Positions 41,012 through 49,809 of a stretch of 50,313 nucleotides of DNA are shown piece after piece. Source of the stretch: Bradyrhizobium sp. (lineage in GTDB: Bacteria; Pseudomonadota; Alphaproteobacteria; Rhizobiales; Xanthobacteraceae); contig NZ_JACRAW010000080.1 of assembly GCF_016213215.1 (NCBI RefSeq), positions 1 to 50,313 on the forward strand, read 5' to 3'. The position numbers and the translations under genes are program-made. Position 1 is the stretch's first letter. The number at the start of each line of letters is the position of its first letter. Below the pieces are notes generated by a model that was not told where the DNA came from, did not search any database, and saw nothing but the letters and a program-made list of their open reading frames with translations.

Positions 41012-42151
41012 ATGTCGAGCGAAACAGATCCTGGCCTCGAAGCCGAACTCAGCGCGGTGCGCGAGACGACGCGTCGTTTCATCGAGAAGGAAATCGCGCC
41101 GCATTATCGCGACTGGGAGCGTGCCGGCGCGGTCCCGCGCAACCTGTGGCGCAAGATGGGAGCGGCGGGCCTGCTCTGCACCTCGATGCCGGAGGTCTAT
41201 GGCGGGATCGGCGCGAAGATCGAAACGTGCCTCGTCATCATCGAGGAGTTCGCCAAGGCGTTCGTGGCCCTGCCGGGCTTCTATACGCATTCGGAGATCA
41301 TCGCGCCGTACATCCTGCATTACGGCAGCGAGGTCCAGAAGCAGAAATGGCTGCCGGGCTGCATCAGCGGGGACACCGTGCTTTCGGTTGCGATGACCGA
41401 GCCGGGCGCCGGCAGCGATCTGAGAGCGACGCGCACCACCGCTCGCCGCGACGGCGACGAATATGTGATCAGCGGGCAGAAGACCTTCATCTCGAACGGC
41501 CTGCATGCGGACCTGATCATCGTGTTTGCCAATGCCGACGACACCGAGCCGGGGCGCAAGTCGCTGTTCCTGGTAGAGGCCACTCGGGAGGGCTTCTCGC
41601 GCGGCCGCGTTCTGGAGAAGGTCGGGCAGAAGGCGCAGGACACCGTTGAACTGTTCTTCGACGAGGTGCGAATTCCGGCCGAGAACCTGCTCGGACGGCG
41701 GGGCGAGGGGCTGAAGTACCTGATGGCGCAGCTCCCGCGCGAGCGGCTGATGGTGGCGATGGGGGCGGTCGCGGGTGCCGGGGCGGCATTCACCGAGACG
41801 CTCGCCTATACGCGAACGCGCAATGCCTTCGGCCAGCCCATCGCAGACTTTCAGCACCTGCGCTTCAAGCTCGCCGAGATCAAGACCGAGATCACCGTCG
41901 GGCGCGCCTTTCTCGAGCGCTGCGTCGAGAAGTTCAACGCCGGGCAGCTCGGCGCCGACGAGGCGGCCATGTGCAAGTACTGGCTCACCGAACTCGAGGG
42001 CCGGGTGGTCGATCAATGCGTCCAGATGCACGGCGGCTACGGCTACATGCTTGATTATCCGGTAGCGCGCGCCTTCGCCGACGCGAGAGGCCAGCGCATC
42101 TATGCCGGAACCAACGAGATCATGAAGGAAATCATCGCACGCCACCTGTGA
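41012..42151 (+). CDS. acyl-CoA dehydrogenase (LCAD/IVD-type catalytic Glu)
   Basis: A 379-residue FAD enzyme making the 2,3-double bond of an acyl-CoA and passing electrons to ETF. The signatures are VAMTEPGAGSDLRAT (about 128-142), FISNG, NAFGQPIADFQ, QMHGGYGYMLDYPVARAFAD and YAGTNEIMKEIIARHL. At the usual MCAD catalytic position (YEGT) there is Ala; instead Glu244 in QLPRERLMVA occupies the position used by long-chain and isovaleryl-CoA dehydrogenases, suggesting a branched or long substrate. It lies 17 bases after the SDR, in one operon. Confidence 0.94.
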   Translation: MSSETDPGLEAELSAVRETTRRFIEKEIAPHYRDWERAGAVPRNLWRKMGAAGLLCTSMPEVYGGIGAKIETCLVIIEEFAKAFVALPGFYTHSEIIAPYILHYGSEVQKQKWLPGCISGDTVLSVAMTEPGAGSDLRATRTTARRDGDEYVISGQKTFISNGLHADLIIVFANADDTEPGRKSLFLVEATREGFSRGRVLEKVGQKAQDTVELFFDEVRIPAENLLGRRGEGLKYLMAQLPRERLMVAMGAVAGAGAAFTETLAYTRTRNAFGQPIADFQHLRFKLAEIKTEITVGRAFLERCVEKFNAGQLGADEAAMCKYWLTELEGRVVDQCVQMHGGYGYMLDYPVARAFADARGQRIYAGTNEIMKEIIARHL

Positions 42152-42200
42152 GGGGCGGGCGAGAGGGAAGGCTTTACAGTAACTATCTTGGAGGAATGCC

Positions 42201-43400
42201 GTGTCGAAATCCGCGCTGGTGTTGGCCGTAGCCGCTGTCCTGGCTCTCAGTCCTCAGGCGAAAGCCGAGGACATCGGTCCCGGGGTGACCGCAACATCGA
42301 TCAAGCTGGGCAATACCGCCCCTTATAGTGGGCCCGCATCGGCCTACGGCACGATCGCAAAGTCCGCAATCGCCTATTTCGACATGGTCAATCAACAGGG
42401 CGGCATTCACGGCCGGAAGGTCGAGATCATCAGCCTCGATGACGCGTTCTCGCCTCCGAAGACCATCGAGCAGACGCGCAAGCTGGTGGAGAGCGAGGAA
42501 GTGCTTGCCATGTTCATGCCGATCGGCACGCCGACGTCTTCGGCGACGCAGGTCTATCTCAATGGCAAGAAAGTCCCGCAGCTGCTCATTTCGTCCGGGG
42601 CATCGAAGTGGAATCAGCCGAAGAAGTTTCCATATACCGTGGGCTGGAATGTCGACTATCCGACCGAGGGGCGCATCTACGCCAAATACATCATCGCCAA
42701 CGTCAAGGATCCCAAGATCGCGATCCTTTATCAGAACGACGACTACGGCAAGGATATTCTCGCCGGATTGAAAGAGGGGCTGGGCGACAAGATTTCCCTG
42801 CTGGTGGACACTGCGAGCTACGAGCTGTCGGACCCGACCATCACCTCGCAGATGGCCAAGCTGAAGGCCAGCGGCGCCAATGTCTTCATCAGCGCCACGA
42901 CCCCGAAATTTGCCGCGCAGTCGATTCAGATCGTGGATTCGCTGCAATGGAAGGCGCTGTTCATTCTGCCGAGCGTCTCGAGCTCGATCGATCCGGTGCT
43001 CAATGGAGCCGGGCTCGACAAGTCGGTCGGCATCATCTCGTGCTCCTACACCAAGCAGCCGAGCGATCCGCAGTGGAAGGACTCCGCCGACTTCAAGGCC
43101 TGGAACGCCTTCATGGACAAATACTATCCGTCGGGCTCGAAGAACGACTACCTCAACGCGTATGCCTATGGCATCGCGTACGGCATGCACAAGGCGCTGG
43201 AGAAGGCGGGTCCCAAGCTCAATCGCGAATCCCTGATGGCGGCAGTCGAGAGCATCCGCGATCTCGAGATTCCGATGCTGCTGCCGGGCGTCAAGGCTAG
43301 CATCTCGAAGGACGATCATGGCCCGCTCAAGGCGATGCAGATGATGCGTTTCAATGGCAAGAGCTGGGACATGATCGGCGACTTGATCGTCGGGCGTTGA
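42201..43400 (+). CDS. ABC transporter solute-binding protein (LivK/Leu-Ile-Val type)
   Basis: A 399-residue periplasmic binding protein of the branched-chain amino acid/amide (HAAT) family. The start is GTG at 42201, preceded by GGAGGAATGCC. The signal peptide is MSKSALVLAVAAVLALSPQAKA. The fold signatures are KLGNTAPYSGPASAYGTIAK, VNQQGGIHGRKVEIISLDD and KIAILYQNDDYGKDILAGLK. No permease or ATPase genes are present, so it must use components encoded elsewhere. Its place between acyl-CoA dehydrogenase and ligase implies that it brings in the acid degraded by this cluster, as seen in aromatic-acid clusters. Confidence 0.93.
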   Translation: MSKSALVLAVAAVLALSPQAKAEDIGPGVTATSIKLGNTAPYSGPASAYGTIAKSAIAYFDMVNQQGGIHGRKVEIISLDDAFSPPKTIEQTRKLVESEEVLAMFMPIGTPTSSATQVYLNGKKVPQLLISSGASKWNQPKKFPYTVGWNVDYPTEGRIYAKYIIANVKDPKIAILYQNDDYGKDILAGLKEGLGDKISLLVDTASYELSDPTITSQMAKLKASGANVFISATTPKFAAQSIQIVDSLQWKALFILPSVSSSIDPVLNGAGLDKSVGIISCSYTKQPSDPQWKDSADFKAWNAFMDKYYPSGSKNDYLNAYAYGIAYGMHKALEKAGPKLNRESLMAAVESIRDLEIPMLLPGVKASISKDDHGPLKAMQMMRFNGKSWDMIGDLIVGR

Positions 43401-43471
43401 GCAGCATCAATAAGGAGCCGGCCGGCGGCCTCGCCGGCCGGGCCAACGGAGCAGCTTGAAGGGGAAACGGC

Positions 43472-45049
43472 ATGTCGGGACAGCAAGGCAACGAACCGCA
43501 GCGCGCACTTGGCAAGATGGTGGTCGGCACCCTGATCACGTCGGCGGCCAAGCGCTTTCGTGATCGCGAGGCGATCTACTGCGTCGGCACCGGGCGCAGG
43601 TTCACCTATCGTCAGTGCAACGAGCGCTGCAACCGGCTGGCGAACGCGCTGGACGGACTGGGCTTGAAGAAGCCGACGGTCGTCGCGTTCCTCTGCAACA
43701 ATCGCGCCGAGCTCATGGACATCTATTTCGCGATCGCCAAGCTCGGGCTGATCGGGATCCCGCTGAACTACCGTCTGGCGCCGGCGGAAATCGTCGAGCT
43801 GACGCGGGCGATGGGGGCGCAGGCGCTGCTGTTCGAGACGCGATTTGCCGGCGCCGCCGAACAGGTTCGCTCCAGCCTGCCGGCGGTGAAGTCCTTCATC
43901 GCGATCGGCGACGGCCGGCCGGACTGGGCGATGGGCTATGAGGACCTGCTCGCCAGGTCCTCGACCGCCGAGCCCGAGGCAGAAGTCGAGGAGCACGATG
44001 CGTTCTACTACAACCTCACCTCAGGCACGACCGGGCTGCCCAAGTGCTACACCCTGACCCATTTCAACAATGCGGCGATGGGTCCGATGTTCGAGTCGTT
44101 CGACACGACGTCGAACGATGTGTTCATGACGGTGTTCCCGGCCTTCGGCCGGGTCGGCTACGGCTGGATCGCCGCTGGGCTTCAGTTCGGGGCCCGCAAC
44201 GTCCTGATGGACTTCAACCCGGCCGAGGTGCTGCGTCTGATCGGCCAGGAGCGGGTCACGATCATGAACCTGGTCGCGACCATGGGGGCGATGCTGCTGG
44301 CCGAGCCCACGCTTGCGAAGGCCGATTTGAGCTCGCTTCGCGGATTGGTCTTTGCCGGTTCGATGTTTCCCGCGCCCTTGCGCGAGCGCATCGCCGCGCG
44401 ACTGTGCCCGGGCATCTACGAATATTACGGCATGCAGGAGACCGGCGCGCTCACCACGTCGACGCCCGCGGACCGCGCGGTGAGGGAGGACTCGATCGGC
44501 CTGCCGCTTCCGTTCGTGGAGCTTCGCATCGAGCGCAGCGACGGCAGCACGGCCGCGCCGGGAGAGCTTGGCGAGATCGTCGCGAGGTCGCCGACGGCAG
44601 TCACCCATTACTACGACAATCCGGCGAAGTCCGCCGAGACCTTTGCGGGCGGCTGGGTCCATACCGGCGATCTCGGCATGATCGATGAGGAGGGCTTCCT
44701 GTTCATCCGTGGACGCCTCAAGGACATGATCATTTCGGGCGGCCAGAACGTCCATGCCGCCGAGATCGAAGAAACGGTCCTGACATTCCCCGGCGTGACC
44801 GATTGCGCGGTGTTCGGGCTTCCCGACGAGATGTGGGGCGAGCGGGTAGCAGCGCTCGTCGTTGTCGACGCGGCGCGCGAAGTGCCGACCGTCGAGGCGC
44901 TCCAGGCCTACTGCCGCGAGCGGCTCGCCGGCTTCAAGATCCCGCGCACGGTGATCTTCGACACCCAGGCTCTGCCGCGCACGCCCACCGGCAAGGTGCA
45001 GAAGTTCCTGCTGGTCGAGCGATACGGCCAGGACAGCGCGGCACAGTGA
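43472..45049 (+). CDS. acyl-CoA synthetase (AMP-forming)
   Basis: A 525-residue adenylate-forming enzyme that activates a carboxylic acid to its CoA thioester with ATP. The phosphate-binding loop is LTSGTTGLPK (about 184-193). YEYYGMQETGAL, GGWVHTGDLGMIDEEGFLFIRGRLKDMI and, near the C terminus, the catalytic lysine in RTPTGKVQKF are all standard. It belongs to the fatty-acid/cyclohexane-carboxylate/aryl group of ligases; the substrate is unknown. It would perform the first intracellular step for a compound captured by the preceding binding protein. The second crotonase follows after 16 bases. Confidence 0.93.
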   Translation: MSGQQGNEPQRALGKMVVGTLITSAAKRFRDREAIYCVGTGRRFTYRQCNERCNRLANALDGLGLKKPTVVAFLCNNRAELMDIYFAIAKLGLIGIPLNYRLAPAEIVELTRAMGAQALLFETRFAGAAEQVRSSLPAVKSFIAIGDGRPDWAMGYEDLLARSSTAEPEAEVEEHDAFYYNLTSGTTGLPKCYTLTHFNNAAMGPMFESFDTTSNDVFMTVFPAFGRVGYGWIAAGLQFGARNVLMDFNPAEVLRLIGQERVTIMNLVATMGAMLLAEPTLAKADLSSLRGLVFAGSMFPAPLRERIAARLCPGIYEYYGMQETGALTTSTPADRAVREDSIGLPLPFVELRIERSDGSTAAPGELGEIVARSPTAVTHYYDNPAKSAETFAGGWVHTGDLGMIDEEGFLFIRGRLKDMIISGGQNVHAAEIEETVLTFPGVTDCAVFGLPDEMWGERVAALVVVDAAREVPTVEALQAYCRERLAGFKIPRTVIFDTQALPRTPTGKVQKFLLVERYGQDSAAQ

Positions 45050-45065
45050 AGGCTGGAGGACGGGG

Positions 45066-45839
45066 ATGCCTGCCTTAATCGCGGAGCGTGTCGGGGCCGT
45101 TATGCGGCTCGAGCTCAATGAGCCGGACACGCTCAACGCGTTGAGCTCTCAATTGACCAAGGAACTGTCCCGGGCCGTTGCCGCCGCGGTGGAGGATGCC
45201 GCGGTGCGCTGCATCCTGCTCACCGGGACGGGGAGGGCGTTCTGTGCCGGCGGCGACGTTCGCGCCATGGATGATCGCCGTCCTGGCGCGGTGCGAGCCC
45301 TGGTCGAGACGCACCACGGCTGGATGCGACAGCTGCTCAACGGTGGCAAACCGGTCGTTACCGCCGTGAACGGGCTTGCGGTCGGTGCCGGGTTGGCGAT
45401 TGCGCTGCTCGGCGACATTGTGATCGCGTCTGACGCTGCGGTATTCCGCAGCGCCTTCCTCGGCCTTGGGGCCGTGCCCGACCTCGGTCTTGCCTTCACC
45501 CTGCCGCGGGCCGTCGGATTCCAGCGCGCGAGCGACATCATCCTGACCAACCGTGTCGTGAAGGCGGAAGAGGCCGAAAGGATCGGATTGGTGGCGCGCA
45601 TCGTTCCGGCGGACGAGCTGCAGCCGGAGGCCATGCGTGCGGCCGAAGCACTGGCGTCGGGGCCGACGGCGGCGATGGGACTTGCCCGGGAGCTGCTGCG
45701 GCGCGCCCACGATACGCCCCTTGAACAGTTCCTTCAGACCGAGGCTCTTGCGCAGGCGGCGGCGTTCGGGACTGACGATTTCGCCGAAGGAGTTGCCGCC
45801 CTTCGCGAGAAGCGGCCCGCCCGCTTCAGCGGGCGCTGA
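45066..45839 (+). CDS. crotonase-fold protein, PaaG-like
   Basis: A 257-residue crotonase-superfamily protein. The oxyanion segments are GRAFCAGGDVRAMD and NGLAVGAGLAIALLGD. By eye both glutamates of rat enoyl-CoA hydratase are gone (Ala and Phe), while Asp is present in LGAVPDLGLAF where PaaG-type isomerases have their catalytic Asp. A delta-isomerase or similar role is therefore more likely than plain hydration. It overlaps nothing and is the last gene of the operon; the 71-bp repeat block follows 14 bases after its stop. Confidence 0.87.
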   Translation: MPALIAERVGAVMRLELNEPDTLNALSSQLTKELSRAVAAAVEDAAVRCILLTGTGRAFCAGGDVRAMDDRRPGAVRALVETHHGWMRQLLNGGKPVVTAVNGLAVGAGLAIALLGDIVIASDAAVFRSAFLGLGAVPDLGLAFTLPRAVGFQRASDIILTNRVVKAEEAERIGLVARIVPADELQPEAMRAAEALASGPTAAMGLARELLRRAHDTPLEQFLQTEALAQAAAFGTDDFAEGVAALREKRPARFSGR

Positions 45840-45853
45840 CCAACGCAGCCCCG

Positions 45854-45924
45854 CGTCATTTATGGACGGCCCCCTCTCGGCAAGGGTCTTCCTGGTGCTT
45901 CAGCAAATGAATCGGGGAGCGGTC
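45854..45924 (+). repeat. 71-bp conserved block, copy 2 (contains a micro-ORF)
   Basis: Inverted copy of 69-139. The ATG at 45862 opens a 24-codon frame to 45936 whose first 21 residues match those of copy 1 with one silent and two conservative differences. The sequences diverge just after GGGGAGCGGTC. It lies in the 250-base gap after the second crotonase; the rest of that gap holds nothing I can identify. Confidence 0.7.
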
Positions 45925-46087
45925 GGCGCGCTATGACGCGCGACGACGCGGCGGCGTGTTTCGATCCCGGTTTCCTGACATTCTTGATTTGCTTGACTCC
46001 GCTCGCTGTTTGAACGGACCCGCAGGCCTATGCGACTATACAGGGCGGGTCGATTTAGCACGGCGAACCGTCATTTGAGAGTTAAAC

Positions 46088-46741
46088 ATGTCCGAGCCAT
46101 TCGCTGCCCTGGCGCAGGTCACAATCGAACGACCTGCGCTGATACGATATCTCGATGCGCGGCCGCGAGCGGCGTCCCAATGGGACGACTGGAACAGGAT
46201 CGCAGGCCGCTGGCACGGATTCTCGTGGGAATCGGATCTTCCGAAAGTGTTCGCCAGGGTGGACTCGTGGCTTGGAGACTCCTACCGGCACGCGGTGCGT
46301 GGGGTGTTGGAGCCATCCGAGGCGCCTGCGCTTGGCCGATGCTCCTATGATGAGGCGACTGGTCGGTTCACTTTCGGGACCCTCACTTTCTCGGAGAACC
46401 TCAACGACATCGTGTTCTTTTTTGCCGTGGCACGCGGGCTCGCCGGATATCTGCGCGATCGTCAATCCGGATTTGCCCTGGTGCACAACTATCTGTGGGG
46501 GAATGGCGAGAGAACCATCTCCGTGATGGGGCTCGGTCCAGAGAACCATTCCTATTTTCTCGATCCAGAGAAAGATGCATCGGCCTACGAGGCGCATGTT
46601 CTCGACGCGCTGGCTGTGTTCGACGACATATGGCAAGGCTATGCCAAACTGGGACAATTCGAAATCTTCGACAAGCGCAGGCAATTCGAAGGCGACAAAG
46701 CTGGGCCCAAGGCGACAGACGAGCTCGAACGCCTCCGTTAA
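46088..46741 (+). CDS. hypothetical cytosolic protein
   Basis: A 217-residue soluble protein with good coding character: MSEPFAALAQVTIERPALIR, then an aromatic-rich middle (WDDWNRIAGRWHGFSWESDLP and WLGDSYRHAVRGVLEPSEAP), LTFSENLNDIVFFFAVARGLAGYLRD and HNYLWGNGERTISVMGLGP, and a charged end. There is no signal peptide, membrane segment or cysteine cluster. I do not recognise a family. It follows the CoA operon but is about 250 bases away and probably has its own promoter. Confidence 0.7.
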   Translation: MSEPFAALAQVTIERPALIRYLDARPRAASQWDDWNRIAGRWHGFSWESDLPKVFARVDSWLGDSYRHAVRGVLEPSEAPALGRCSYDEATGRFTFGTLTFSENLNDIVFFFAVARGLAGYLRDRQSGFALVHNYLWGNGERTISVMGLGPENHSYFLDPEKDASAYEAHVLDALAVFDDIWQGYAKLGQFEIFDKRRQFEGDKAGPKATDELERLR

Positions 46742-46832
46742 TGCAGCCCTGTCGACCCAGGAAAATGGCGCGTCATTACGATCAGACGCAACATCGGCAA
46801 CAACATACTTGGCGGAAAAGACGTTGCGGCGC

Positions 46833-47210
46833 TCACGCTGCAGCAGGCGCTCGTCGCCAGCCAAGCCAGCAGATCGCCAGCATAACGATGTTGCCGACGA
46901 GGTCGAGCAGGCCGACTTCGGTCAAGACAGGCCTGACCGCGTAGAAGTACACATCAAAGGCAAAGAACGGCAGCAGCGCGATGCCGTAGGCCAGGAAAGT
47001 GATGCGGGTGAACTGCGCTGTCGCCGCGAACAGGCCCGAGATCAGCGCCTGCGCTCCGAAGCAGGCCACCAGGAAAGGGACGATTGGCGCATCCGAATGG
47101 TATTCGGGCCGAACACCCAGCGCCATCACGCTGCCAGGTGCGATGACGCACCAGCCGCCGAGGACGAAGAACACGGAGGCCAGAATAAGCTGCAGCGACT
47201 TCGTCGACAT
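46833..47210 (-). CDS. small four-helix membrane protein
   Basis: A 125-residue protein with four hydrophobic segments: LQLILASVFFVLGGWCVIAPGSVMAL, IVPFLVACFGAQALISGLFAA, ITFLAYGIALLPFFAFDVYFY and GLLDLVGNIVMLAICWLGW. AAGGGGGGTGCCCAG precedes the ATG at 47210. It is an inner-membrane protein of unknown function, resembling short DUF-type proteins of alphaproteobacteria. It is 73 bases downstream of the third crotonase gene on the same strand. Confidence 0.72.
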   Translation of the reverse strand: MSTKSLQLILASVFFVLGGWCVIAPGSVMALGVRPEYHSDAPIVPFLVACFGAQALISGLFAATAQFTRITFLAYGIALLPFFAFDVYFYAVRPVLTEVGLLDLVGNIVMLAICWLGWRRAPAAA

Positions 47211-47283
47211 CTGGGCACCCCCCTTGCTGATCGCGGCTTGCGTAGCGCAGGTAGCGTGAACTTTCCAGATTGCCTGACGCGGA

Positions 47284-48078
47284 TTACCGTCCACGAAAGT
47301 TGGGCTTGCGCTTCTCGCTGAACGCGCTCCGTCCTTCGATATAGTCCTCGGAGGCGAAGCAGGCGTCTACGGCCGCTTGGGCGGCGGCGAGGTCTCGGTC
47401 GGCGGGATCCTTGGTGGCTTCGTTGACGCAGATCTTGGCGGCGCGGATGGTCAGCGGCGCGTTGCCGCCGATCATCGCGGCGTAGTCCCGCACATAGGTC
47501 TCAATATCCGAAGCGGGGACAACGCGGTTGACCAGTCCCATCGCGAGGGCTTCCGAAGAGTCGAAGCGGCGGGCCGTATAGAAGATCTCCTTGGCGAAGG
47601 AGGGGCCGACGACGTCGACGAGGCGCTTGAGACCGTCATATCCGTAGCCCAGTCCGAGCTTCGCGGCGGGAACGGCAAAGCTGGAGTTGTCCGTCGCGAT
47701 CCGTAGGTCGCAGCACAGCGCGACGCCGACCCCGCCACCAAAGCAGTAGCCTTGAATCATCGCGATGGTCGGCTTGGAGAAGCCGATGATGGCTGCATTC
47801 GCTGCTCCGGCGATCCTGTTGTACTCGAGGACGGCCTCGCGCGAGGAGCGCTTCTCTTCGAATTCCGAAATGTCGGCGCCGGAGACGAATGCCTTTCCGC
47901 CGGCACCGCTGAGGACGACTGCCCGGATCTCGTCGTCCCTTTCGAACTCGGCCAGTACTTCGGGGACGGCTCTCCACATGTCGACGGACACGGCATTGTG
48001 TCGGGCGGGATTGTTGAACTGCATCCAGCCGACCGCTCCCTCCTTCCTGGCAATCATTCGCTCGGTGCTTGTCTTCAC
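47284..48078 (-). CDS. crotonase-fold enoyl-CoA hydratase family protein
   Basis: A 264-residue crotonase-superfamily protein. The GTG at 48078 was chosen because GGAGGG stands four bases upstream; a later ATG (48057) is possible. The oxyanion segments are GKAFVSGADISEFEE and QGYCFGGGVGVALCCD. By eye the rat Glu144 position is Gly and Glu164 is Ala, with Asp in the following turn (GYGYDGLKRL). The C terminus FSEKRKPNFRGR is typical of the family. It is downstream of the CoA-transferase gene on the same strand, separated by a palindromic repeat. Confidence 0.88.
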   Translation of the reverse strand: MKTSTERMIARKEGAVGWMQFNNPARHNAVSVDMWRAVPEVLAEFERDDEIRAVVLSGAGGKAFVSGADISEFEEKRSSREAVLEYNRIAGAANAAIIGFSKPTIAMIQGYCFGGGVGVALCCDLRIATDNSSFAVPAAKLGLGYGYDGLKRLVDVVGPSFAKEIFYTARRFDSSEALAMGLVNRVVPASDIETYVRDYAAMIGGNAPLTIRAAKICVNEATKDPADRDLAAAQAAVDACFASEDYIEGRSAFSEKRKPNFRGR

Positions 48079-48155
48079 GGGGCCCTCCCAGGTGCTTGCT
48101 TGCGGCTTTATTGCAGCTTGAGCGTGAGTGAGTTTTCGTCGGCCGCGAAACCGGT

Positions 48156-48277
48156 CACCTCTCCCCGACGGGGAGAGGTCGATTTGCGCAGCAAATCGGG
48201 TGAGGGGCCTCAGGTCCCACGAGAGACTGCGCCCCTCACCCGGCGCTCCGCGCCGACCTCTCCCGAAGGGAGAGGTG
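48156..48277. repeat. CACCTCTCCC palindromic repeat
   Basis: Left hairpin CACCTCTCCCCGACGGGGAGAGGTCG with GATTTGCGCAGCAAATC; right hairpin GGCGCTCCGCGCC with CCTCTCCCGAAGGGAGAGGTG; GGGTGAGGGG / CCCCTCACCC in between. It is related to the operon repeats at 14303 and 15363 and fills the gap between the CoA-transferase stop and the third crotonase start. Confidence 0.75.
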
Positions 48278-48314
48278 GACCGTAGATGCGGCCACAATTC
48301 AAACCAATCTCCCT

Positions 48315-49505
48315 TTAGACGATCTTGCGCGCGTGAAACTCGGCAATCGTCTCGTCGTCGTAGCCGTATTCGCGGAGCACCTCCGCGGTGTGCTCGCCCT
48401 TTTCGGGGGTGGCGCGCGCAATGCGGTTGCCCGTCCGGCTCAGCCGGACAGGCTGATTGACAACCGCAATGTCGCCGAGCTTGCCGGAGCGGACCGGTGC
48501 CGCCATGGCGAGATGCTGGACCTGCGGATCGGCGAACACCTCATCCATCCTGTTGATCGGACCGCAGGGGACGCCGGCCTTGTTGAGCAGATCGATCAGC
48601 TCGGCACTGGTGTGCTCTATCGTGACCTCCGCGATCCTGCGATTGAGGGCAACCCGGTTGGCGGAGCGGGCCGAATCGATGGCAAACTGCGGATCGGTAA
48701 GCAGTTCGTCGAGCTTCAGCGCCTGGCAAAAACGCGAAAAAATGTGCGCGCCGGAAGCGGCGATGTTGATGTGACCATCGCGCGTCGGAAATACGCCGGT
48801 GGGGATGCTGGTCGGATGGTCGTTGCCGGCCTGCCCAGGCACTTCCTTCGCGATCAGCCAGCGTGCGGCCTGGAAATCCAGTAGCGAGATCTGCGCGCCC
48901 AGCAGCGAGGATTGCACCCACTGGCCCTCGCCGGACACTTCGCGCTCCAGCAGCGCGATCAGAATGCCCATCGCGCAGAAGATCCCGGCGCCGAGATCGG
49001 CAACGGGAATGCCGACGCGGACCGGACCCTGACCGGGCAGGCCGGTGATCGACATCAGCCCGCCCATGCCTTGCGCGATCTGGTCGAAGCCCGGCCGCTC
49101 GCGGTAGGGACCGTCCTCGCCGAAGCCGGAGATCGAGCCGTAGACGAGGCGCCTGTTGATCGCGCGCAGGATCTCATAGTCTATGCCGAGGCGAAACTTG
49201 ACGTCGGGACGGTAGTTCTCGATCACGACGTCGGCCGTCTCCACCATCTTCCTGAAGATCGCGATGCCGTCCTTTTCCTTCAGGTTGAGCGTGATGCTCC
49301 GCTTGTTGCGGTGAAGGTTCTGGAAGTCCGGCCCATGGCGTGGACCGCCCATATCGCCTTCCTCCAGTCCCGCCGGCATTTCGATCTTGATGACGTCGGC
49401 GCCCCAGTCCGCCAGCTGCCGCGCTGCCGTCGGGCCGGCGCGAACCCGCGTGAGGTCCAGAACCTTGAAACGCGCGAGCGCCTGGGAGGCCGGGGTGAAG
49501 GACAT
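48315..49505 (-). CDS. family III CoA-transferase (CaiB/BaiF)
   Basis: A 396-residue CoA-transferase that moves CoA between carboxylic acids without ATP. Signatures are VLDLTRVRAGPTAARQLADWGADVIKIE at the N terminus, NKRSITLNLKEKDG, VVIENYRPDV, and the catalytic Asp170 in VRVGIPVADLGAGIF (equivalent to Asp169 of formyl-CoA transferase). The usual RxxPGP is changed to RVRAGP. It provides a second way to activate an acid in this cluster, next to the ATP-dependent ligase at 43472. The substrate is unknown. Confidence 0.93.
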   Translation of the reverse strand: MSFTPASQALARFKVLDLTRVRAGPTAARQLADWGADVIKIEMPAGLEEGDMGGPRHGPDFQNLHRNKRSITLNLKEKDGIAIFRKMVETADVVIENYRPDVKFRLGIDYEILRAINRRLVYGSISGFGEDGPYRERPGFDQIAQGMGGLMSITGLPGQGPVRVGIPVADLGAGIFCAMGILIALLEREVSGEGQWVQSSLLGAQISLLDFQAARWLIAKEVPGQAGNDHPTSIPTGVFPTRDGHINIAASGAHIFSRFCQALKLDELLTDPQFAIDSARSANRVALNRRIAEVTIEHTSAELIDLLNKAGVPCGPINRMDEVFADPQVQHLAMAAPVRSGKLGDIAVVNQPVRLSRTGNRIARATPEKGEHTAEVLREYGYDDETIAEFHARKIV

Positions 49506-49729
49506 GCAGTTGCTCCGGTTCGTATTCGGTGAGTTCGCGAAACTATCAGCGTCATCTAACGCGGTTCAAGCTCGCGCCAGCGCCATGCCGGGACGATCTC
49601 ACGCGCATTTCGGGAGGACCATTGACGCCGACTGGTTCCTTCCGGGCCGGATCCGCAGATGGCCCCTCCGCTGATGCCTGATGCCTATTGAGAAAGGGCC
49701 GGTTCTGCACTATGGCTCCGGTGAGGTCG

Positions 49730-49750
49730 TTCAGACGGCAAGCGTCTGAA
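49730..49750 (+). promoter_or_regulatory. hairpin in the ilvD leader
   Basis: TTCAGACG-GCAAG-CGTCTGAA, a perfect eight-base stem, lies 59 bases before the ilvD start. It is followed by ATATCCGCAAAAAATCC, not a T-run, so it is not a standard terminator. The rest of the 304-base gap (49506-49809) has no recognisable element apart from AAAGGGAGTTGAGCC before the start codon. Confidence 0.4.
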
Positions 49751-49809
49751 ATATCCGCAAAAAATCCGAGCTGAGCGCCGCGTTGCCGGACGCGAAAGGG
49801 AGTTGAGCC

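Noticed and set aside
69..45924. The two inverted 71-bp blocks as ends of one 45.8 kb mobile element
   Set aside because: The interval holds ordinary chromosomal genes including a tRNA and photolyase, no transposase or integrase, and no target duplication was seen.
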